This document shows, one piece after another, positions 36,117 to 41,114 of a stretch of DNA of 41,114 nt. Numbering within the stretch: the stretch's first letter is position 1; every line of letters begins with the position of its first letter. The notes under the pieces are model-generated. The model had not been told where the DNA came from, made no database searches, and saw only the letters and a list, made by a program, of their open reading frames with translations. The stretch spans positions 1-41,114 of the forward strand of contig JAETON010000022.1 in the NCBI GenBank assembly GCA_021771695.1. Reading direction: 5' to 3'. The DNA comes from Lachnospiraceae bacterium. Its GTDB lineage: Bacteria > Bacillota > Clostridia > Lachnospirales > Lachnospiraceae. The translations under genes and the position numbers were made by a program.

Positions 36117-36653
36117 ATGGCAAAGTATAGAAAATTGGGAAGAACTTCTTCTCAGAGAAAAGCACTGATTCGTGCAGAAGTAACAAATCTTTTACACTAT
36201 GGAAAGATTGTTACAACAGAAGCAAAAGCAAAAGAAATCCGTAAAGTAGCTGAAAAACTGATTGCTTTAGCAGTAAAAGAAAAAGATAACTTTGAAACAG
36301 TAACTGTTGATGCAAAAGCTGCAAAGAAAGATAAAGACGGAAAACGCGTGAAAGAAGTTGTAGATGGTAAAAAAGTAACTGTTTATGAAACAGTTCAGAA
36401 AGAAATCAAAAAAGATATGCCATCCCGCTTACATGCAAGAAGACAGATGTTAAAGGTATTATATCCTGTAACTGAAGTTCCGGAAGAAGCAGCAGGAAAG
36501 AAAGCTAATACAAAGAAAGTTGACTTAACACAGAAATTATTTGAAGAGTATGCACCAAAATACGCAGACCGTAACGGTGGTTACACAAGAATCGTTAAGA
36601 TTGCACAGCGTAAGGGTGATGCAGCTTTAGAAGTATTACTTGAATTAGTTTAA
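36117..36653 (+). CDS. rplQ: ribosomal protein L17, long form
   Basis: 178 aa against about 115-130 in most bacteria. The core ([52 protein letters not shown]) is normal. Two Lys-rich insertions lie at about residues 60-100 (beta-hairpin-like, [18 protein letters not shown]) and 120-137. Similar long L17 proteins occur in Lachnospiraceae (from memory). Last gene of the superoperon. Confidence 0.96.
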   Translation: MAKYRKLGRTSSQRKALIRAEVTNLLHYGKIVTTEAKAKEIRKVAEKLIALAVKEKDNFETVTVDAKAAKKDKDGKRVKEVVDGKKVTVYETVQKEIKKDMPSRLHARRQMLKVLYPVTEVPEEAAGKKANTKKVDLTQKLFEEYAPKYADRNGGYTRIVKIAQRKGDAALEVLLELV

Positions 36654-36680
36654 TTAATATTCCAAATCGACAACACAATG

Positions 36681-36714
36681 AAAAGATGTTCCTTGAACTG
36701 GGAGCATCTTTTTT
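36681..36714 (+). terminator. terminator of the alpha operon
   Basis: A 13-bp stem (36681-36693 with 36700-36712, two G-T pairs) with a 6-base loop, ending in a T-run (to 36714). The next promoter is built into it. Confidence 0.88.
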
Positions 36715-36721
36715 GTATAAT
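36693..36721 (+). promoter_or_regulatory. promoter of the ecf operon
   Basis: TTGAAC (36693-36698), a 17-bp spacer and a perfect TATAAT (36716-36721). The -35 box is the loop side of the rplQ terminator and the -10 box follows its T-run. Start expected near 36728, 21 bp before the gene. Confidence 0.75.
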
Positions 36722-36748
36722 AGTATCCAATGAGTTAAGGAGAAATCA

Positions 36749-37600
36749 ATGTCAATATTACAGGTTAAAAATTTAGTACACAAATATATTACAGTTGGAG
36801 ATTCGGAAGAAGATAAGCAGGAAGTTACAGCGATTGATGATATAGATATTTCGGTAGAAAAAGGTGAATTTATTGCCATTCTTGGAAAAAATGGTTCTGG
36901 AAAATCTTCGCTGGCAAAGCATATCAATGGATTGCTGATGCCGACAGAAGGTGCAGTTTATGTAAAAGGTATGGATACGAGGGATAAAAGGAATTTATTG
37001 AATATTCGTCAAAATGCTGGAATTGTTTTTCAAAATCCAGACAATCAAATTGTTGGAACGATTGTAGAAGAGGACGTAGCTTTTGGACCAGAGAATATGG
37101 GGATGCCTGTGGAAGATATATGGGATCGCGTGACCAGTGCATTGGAAGGTGTTGGAATGACCGCTTATAAAGAAGCCAGTCCCAATCATTTATCTGGAGG
37201 ACAGAAACAGAGGATTGCCATTGCAGGTATTATGGCAATGGAGCCGGAATGCATTATATTGGATGAACCTACAGCGATGCTTGATCCGAAAGGAAGAAGA
37301 CATGTGCTGTCGCTGGTAAAGGCATTGAATAGAGAAAAGAAAATTACGATGTTGATGGTGACCCATCATATGGAGGAAGTTTTATTGGCAGATCGAATCA
37401 TTGTAATGGATCATGGAAGGATTGCTATGGATGGGACACCTAAGGAAGTATTTTCTAAAGTAGATGAAATGAAACAGTTAGGATTAGAAGTTCCTTATGC
37501 TGCAGAGCTTGCATGGCAGCTTCGGCAAGAAGGAGTTCCATTGTCTGAGACAATTACAACAAGAGAAGAACTTGTGGAGGAATTATGTCAATTCGTTTAG
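36749..37600 (+). CDS. ecfA1: energy-coupling factor transporter ATPase EcfA1
   Basis: 283 aa. Walker A GKNGSGKSS (46-54), Q-loop FQNPDNQ (Gln95), signature LSGGQ (148-152), Walker B CIILDEPTAMLDP. The N-terminal insertion in YITVGDSEEDKQEV and the C-terminal EcfA extension are normal. With EcfA2 and EcfT it drives uptake of vitamins through separate S components. It overlaps ecfA2 by 16 bp. Confidence 0.95.
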   Translation: MSILQVKNLVHKYITVGDSEEDKQEVTAIDDIDISVEKGEFIAILGKNGSGKSSLAKHINGLLMPTEGAVYVKGMDTRDKRNLLNIRQNAGIVFQNPDNQIVGTIVEEDVAFGPENMGMPVEDIWDRVTSALEGVGMTAYKEASPNHLSGGQKQRIAIAGIMAMEPECIILDEPTAMLDPKGRRHVLSLVKALNREKKITMLMVTHHMEEVLLADRIIVMDHGRIAMDGTPKEVFSKVDEMKQLGLEVPYAAELAWQLRQEGVPLSETITTREELVEELCQFV

Positions 37601-38439
37601 AACATGTGGATTATATATATGAGGATAACTCCAACCAGAAGAATTATGCCCTAAAAGATGTAAATCTTGAAATTAATCCGGGAGAATTTATCGGAATTGC
37701 AGGACATACAGGATCAGGGAAATCAACATTAATTCAGCATTTTAATGGATTAATGCAGCCAACAAATGGAAACGTGTATTTTGACGGGAAAAATATTTAC
37801 GAAAATGATTTTGATTTACGGGGACTGAGAGGAAAAGTTGGAATTTGTTTCCAGTATCCGGAACATCAGCTGTTTGAAGTAACGATTTTGGATGATGTAT
37901 GTTTTGGACCAATGAATTTTGGAAAGACAAGAGAGGAAGCAGAAATAATTGCGAAAAAAGCACTCCTTGATGTGGGAATGTCAGAAGAAATGCTTCAGAA
38001 GTCTCCATTTGAATTATCTGGAGGCCAGAAGCGGAGAGTTGCCATTGCCGGAATTCTTGCAATGGAACCGGAATACTTTATTTTAGATGAACCGACAGCA
38101 GGTCTCGATCCTGTAGGACGCGGACAGATTTTAAATTTATTAAAAAGACTTCATGAAACAAAGAAAATGACAATTATATTTGTTTCCCACAGTATGGAAG
38201 ATGTTGCATCTTATGTACAGAGAATGATTGTAATGAATCATGGAGAAGTTTTATTTGACGGAGATAAAAGAGAAGTTTTTTCTCATCAAAAGGAATTAGA
38301 AGAGGTTGGATTGTCTGTACCATTTTACCGTTATTTGGCAGAGGATTTGAATCAACGGGGATTTACGGTTTCAAAAGACATATTGACGATGGAAGAAGCA
38401 AAAGAAGCAATTTTGAAAGTATTAAGAAAGAAGCGTTAG
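37585..38439 (+). CDS. ecfA2: energy-coupling factor transporter ATPase EcfA2
   Basis: 284 aa. Walker A GHTGSGKST (40-48), FQYPEHQLFE Q-loop (Gln90), which is the typical EcfA2 form, LSGGQ (144-148), and Walker B YFILDEPTAGLDP. It pairs with EcfA1 as a heterodimer that docks on EcfT. The coupling with the genes on either side is by overlap. Confidence 0.95.
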   Translation: MSIRLEHVDYIYEDNSNQKNYALKDVNLEINPGEFIGIAGHTGSGKSTLIQHFNGLMQPTNGNVYFDGKNIYENDFDLRGLRGKVGICFQYPEHQLFEVTILDDVCFGPMNFGKTREEAEIIAKKALLDVGMSEEMLQKSPFELSGGQKRRVAIAGILAMEPEYFILDEPTAGLDPVGRGQILNLLKRLHETKKMTIIFVSHSMEDVASYVQRMIVMNHGEVLFDGDKREVFSHQKELEEVGLSVPFYRYLAEDLNQRGFTVSKDILTMEEAKEAILKVLRKKR

Positions 38440-38441
38440 TG

Positions 38442-39251
38442 ATGCTGAAAGATATTACAATTGGACAATATTATAAGACAGATTCAATGATTCACCGTTT
38501 AGATCCGCGTGTGAAATTATTTGGAACGCTGGTATATGTAGTAACATTGTTTTTACATAAATCTCCAGTTAGTTATGTGATGTCTCTGCTGTTTTTAATT
38601 GCGGTAATCGGAATATCGAAAGTTCCAGTGAAGTTTATTGTAAGAGGGTTGAAAGCAGTTGCGGTAATTTTGGTGTTTTCTGTGGGAATTAATATATTTT
38701 TCATTCCAGGGGAACCTTTGGTTAAAATAGGTGTTTTGCGAATTTCCAGAGCAGGAATAAAAACAGCAGTATATTTGGGCAGCCGCTTAATTATGCTGGT
38801 ATTGGGAACCTCACTTTTAACTTTTACGACAACACCAAATGAGTTGACAGATGGGTTAGATAAATCGTTAGGATTTTTCAATAAAATTAAAATTCCTGTC
38901 CATGAAATTGCAATGATGATGTCCATAGCCCTACGGTTTATACCAATTTTAACAGAGGAATTGGATAAGATTATGAAAGCGCAAACTGCCAGAGGAATTG
39001 ATTTTGAATCTGGCGGACTGCTGAAAAGGATGAAAAGTATGGTGCCGATTATTGTGCCATTGTTTGTAGCTGCAGTGCGCCGCGCCAACGATCTTGCTCT
39101 TGCGATGGAATCCAGATGTTATCATGGGGGACAGGGGCGGACGAAAATGAAGCCGTTAATTTATGAAACAAGAGATTTTATTGCTTATTTGATTCTATTG
39201 GTATTTTTAGCGGCAATGATATATTTGGGATTTTTCAGTCCTTGGAGATAG
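38442..39251 (+). CDS. ecfT: energy-coupling factor transmembrane protein EcfT
   Basis: 269 aa from the ATG at 38442; a GTG one codon earlier overlaps the ecfA2 stop and is equally possible, because only a weak AAGAAAG ribosome site is present. About five to six membrane helices. The two coupling-helix motifs are seen: AQTARGIDFESG and AMESRCYHGG, which contact the ATPases. No S component is encoded next to it. Confidence 0.94.
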   Translation: MLKDITIGQYYKTDSMIHRLDPRVKLFGTLVYVVTLFLHKSPVSYVMSLLFLIAVIGISKVPVKFIVRGLKAVAVILVFSVGINIFFIPGEPLVKIGVLRISRAGIKTAVYLGSRLIMLVLGTSLLTFTTTPNELTDGLDKSLGFFNKIKIPVHEIAMMMSIALRFIPILTEELDKIMKAQTARGIDFESGGLLKRMKSMVPIIVPLFVAAVRRANDLALAMESRCYHGGQGRTKMKPLIYETRDFIAYLILLVFLAAMIYLGFFSPWR

Positions 39252-39254
39252 AAG

Positions 39255-40007
39255 ATGAAACGAATAAAATTAGAAGTAGCATATGATGGAACAAATTACT
39301 GCGGCTGGCAGATTCAGCCGGAGGATATTACAATTGAGGCGGTATTAAATCAACATTTGTCAGGGCTTTTAGGGGAGGATATTCATGTGATTGGAGCCAG
39401 CAGAACAGATTCCGGAGTACATGCATTGGGGAATGTTGCGGTATTTGATACAGAAAGCCGGATACCGGGAGAGAGGATGGCAAAGGCATTAAATGCCAGA
39501 CTGCCAAAGGATATTGTGATCCAGTCATCAAAAGAAGTACCGCTGGATTTCCATCCAAGACACCAGGATACAAGAAAAACATATGATTACACATTTTATC
39601 ATGCGCATTATGATAATCCGGTAACCAGCAGGCATCACCATTTTGTATATGTACCATTGGATGTGGAAAAAATGAATCAAGCAGCAGGATATTTTGAAGG
39701 AAAACATTGTTTCATTAGCATGTGCAGCAGCAAAGCACAGGTAACGTCCTATGTAAGAGAAATTTATGACTGTCATGTAACACAGAATGGACCATATATT
39801 ACCATGAGAGTTACTGGAAGCGGTTTCCTTTATAATATGGTACGCTTCATGGCAGGAACGATATTGGAAGTAGGACGAGGAAAAAAAGAACCGGAATGGA
39901 TAAAAGAAATCTTATCCAGCGAAGAACGAGTACCCGTTGGACCAAAACTGCCTGCTAAAGGTTTGACATTGATCGGAATTGAATATATGGAAGAAACAGA
40001 GGATTAA
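39255..40007 (+). CDS. truA: tRNA pseudouridine(38-40) synthase
   Basis: 250 aa. The catalytic aspartate is Asp52 in GASRTDSGVHALGNV; DGTNYCGWQIQP at the start and GSGFLYNMVRFMAGT near the end are TruA marks. It modifies the anticodon stem-loop of many tRNAs. It follows ecfT after 3 bp, the same order as in many Firmicutes. Confidence 0.96.
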   Translation: MKRIKLEVAYDGTNYCGWQIQPEDITIEAVLNQHLSGLLGEDIHVIGASRTDSGVHALGNVAVFDTESRIPGERMAKALNARLPKDIVIQSSKEVPLDFHPRHQDTRKTYDYTFYHAHYDNPVTSRHHHFVYVPLDVEKMNQAAGYFEGKHCFISMCSSKAQVTSYVREIYDCHVTQNGPYITMRVTGSGFLYNMVRFMAGTILEVGRGKKEPEWIKEILSSEERVPVGPKLPAKGLTLIGIEYMEETED

Positions 40008-40016
40008 AGAAAGAAG

Positions 40017-40946
40017 ATGGAAAACAGTATTATTATTTTTCAAAAACTTTTAGTGCTTTTTGGATTTATATTCATTGGGTACATTGCATATAGAAAGCAG
40101 TGGGTAACAGATAAAGGATCCAGCCAGATTTCCAGTTTGATTGTAAATGTGTTTAATCCGCCATTGATTATTGCAACAGTGATTGGAACGCAGCATCGTC
40201 CATCTGTAGAATTGGTATTGATGGATGCATTTTTAGCTGTTTTTATGTTTGCGGCCTTAATTGCAATTAGTCCGTTATTTGTAAGAATTCTTCGGATTGA
40301 GCCAAGAAACCGGATGATTTATTCAATCATGCTGATATTTTCAAATTTAGGATTCATGGGAATCCCTTTAACGCAGGCATTATATGGAAAAGAGGCAGCC
40401 TTTTATGTGGCAATGTATATGATGACATATAATATATTGTTTTATTCTTATGGAATCTATGTATTTGAAAAAGAAAAATCTTCTGGAAATGAATATCATT
40501 TTCAATTAAAGAAGATGTTGAATCCCGGAATGATTTCGTGTATGATTGCATTGTTTTTATTTCTAGTACCAATTCCTGTTCATGGAATGGTTGTAGATTT
40601 TATCGTTTCTCTTGGAAATGCGGCGGTGCCATTATCTATGATGATTACCGGGATATCCTTGGCACGGGGAAACTTAAAAGAAATATTTACGGATTGGAAA
40701 CTGTATCAGTTTACTTTTTTAAAAATGCTGGTGATTCCAGTGGCAGCAGCATTTCTAATCAGAAATTTTCATTTAGACACGGTAGTAGCCGGGGTTATGG
40801 TTTTGATGTTTGGAATGCCCAATGGGAGTATGCCTGTTATTTTGGCAGAAGACTACGGATTAGATAGTTCCGTATGCAGCAGAGGAGTTGCATTGACGAC
40901 TATTTTATCATTGATTACTTTGCCGGTTATTACTTATTTGATATAA
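40017..40946 (+). CDS. AEC-family (auxin efflux carrier-like) transporter
   Basis: 309 aa, about ten hydrophobic segments in two halves, with the GFMGIPLTQALYGKEA segment after helix three to four and FGMPNGSMPVILAEDYG in the second half, both typical of the AEC/malonate-transporter-like family. Substrates of bacterial members are mostly unknown (organic acids suggested). Last gene of the ecf-truA unit, 9 bp after truA, and followed by a terminator. Confidence 0.85.
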   Translation: MENSIIIFQKLLVLFGFIFIGYIAYRKQWVTDKGSSQISSLIVNVFNPPLIIATVIGTQHRPSVELVLMDAFLAVFMFAALIAISPLFVRILRIEPRNRMIYSIMLIFSNLGFMGIPLTQALYGKEAAFYVAMYMMTYNILFYSYGIYVFEKEKSSGNEYHFQLKKMLNPGMISCMIALFLFLVPIPVHGMVVDFIVSLGNAAVPLSMMITGISLARGNLKEIFTDWKLYQFTFLKMLVIPVAAAFLIRNFHLDTVVAGVMVLMFGMPNGSMPVILAEDYGLDSSVCSRGVALTTILSLITLPVITYLI

Positions 40947-41041
40947 TAAAAAATGAATTTTTATATTGGAAAAACTGCGAATTTTCGTTGGTTTTGCTAT
41001 GTCAACCGTTTTTGAAAATGTCCCAAAATAATTGAAACATT

Positions 41042-41066
41042 AGCCCCGGCTTTTTGCTGGGGCTTT
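41042..41066 (+). terminator. terminator after the AEC gene
   Basis: AGCCCCGGC (41042-41050), loop TTTTT, GCTGGGGCT (41056-41064), one G-T pair, then TT. G/C-rich 9-bp stem with a short T-run. Confidence 0.8.
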
Positions 41067-41091
41067 CGTAGGTCTAAAGCGGTATTTTGTT

Positions 41092-41113
41092 CTTAGGCAC
41101 TCCCTTGTCTAAG
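41092..41113. repeat. small CTTAG-type palindrome at the window edge
   Basis: CTTAGGCA (41092-41099) pairs with TGTCTAAG (41106-41113), eight pairs with one G-T, loop CTCCCT. It shares the CTTAG word with the repeat DNA at 27812-28001 and is probably cut by the window end. Confidence 0.45.
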
Positions 41114-41114
41114 C

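Overview
The window is a stretch of low-GC, single-chromosome-type Firmicutes DNA. It most resembles a gut Clostridium of the family Lachnospiraceae. The grounds are: A/T-rich codon use; strong AGGAGG ribosome sites with several GTG and TTG starts; a zinc-type S14; rpsD inside the alpha operon; an unusually long L17; and a fatty-acid cluster ending in a FabK-like flavoprotein. The family assignment is inference and the genus cannot be fixed by eye.

Layout. (1) 1-130 holds two copies of a 42-bp direct repeat. (2) 131-4284, minus strand, is a four-gene ABC export-type operon (ATPase, ABC-2 permease, GldG-like protein, DUF4340 protein). (3) 4420-12820, plus strand, is the fatty acid synthesis cluster acpP-fabD-fabG-fabF-accB-fabZ-accC-accD-accA-fabK-like. 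It has two sigma-A-type promoters and two TTTGA-N3-TCAAA palindromes that look like operators. A bidirectional terminator closes it against a convergent DeoR-family regulator gene. (4) 12886-19191 is a divergent unit: the DeoR-type gene on the minus strand, and on the plus strand a sugar-phosphate operon (hexulose-phosphate isomerase, orphan DhaK, mannitol-1-phosphate dehydrogenase, hexulose-phosphate synthase, second isomerase, iron alcohol dehydrogenase). Four AAAAATGCA-like repeats flank its promoter. An aldo/keto reductase and a 36-codon ORF follow.

(5) 20404-36714 is the ribosomal superoperon S10-spc-alpha: rpsJ to rpmD, rplO, secY, adk, map, infA, rpmJ, rpsM, rpsK, rpsD, rpoA, rplQ. It starts with a structured leader of about 245 nt. 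A second structured spacer lies between rpmJ and rpsM, and palindromic repeat DNA separates rpsH from rplF. (6) 36693-40946 holds the energy-coupling module ecfA1-ecfA2-ecfT, then truA and an AEC-family transporter. Its promoter is embedded in the terminator of the alpha operon. The window closes with a terminator and a repeat-like palindrome cut by the edge.

How the genes work together. The acc genes make malonyl-CoA, FabD loads it on ACP, and FabF/FabG/FabZ plus the FabK-like reductase run elongation; the initiating enzyme FabH and any FabT-type regulator are not in the window. The DeoR-linked operon joins C6 polyol phosphate oxidation with the 3-hexulose-6-phosphate/ribulose-5-phosphate interconversion, a gene combination I do not recognise as a described pathway. 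The ribosomal block couples translation, secretion (SecY), adenylate balance (Adk), N-terminal processing (Map) and transcription (RpoA).
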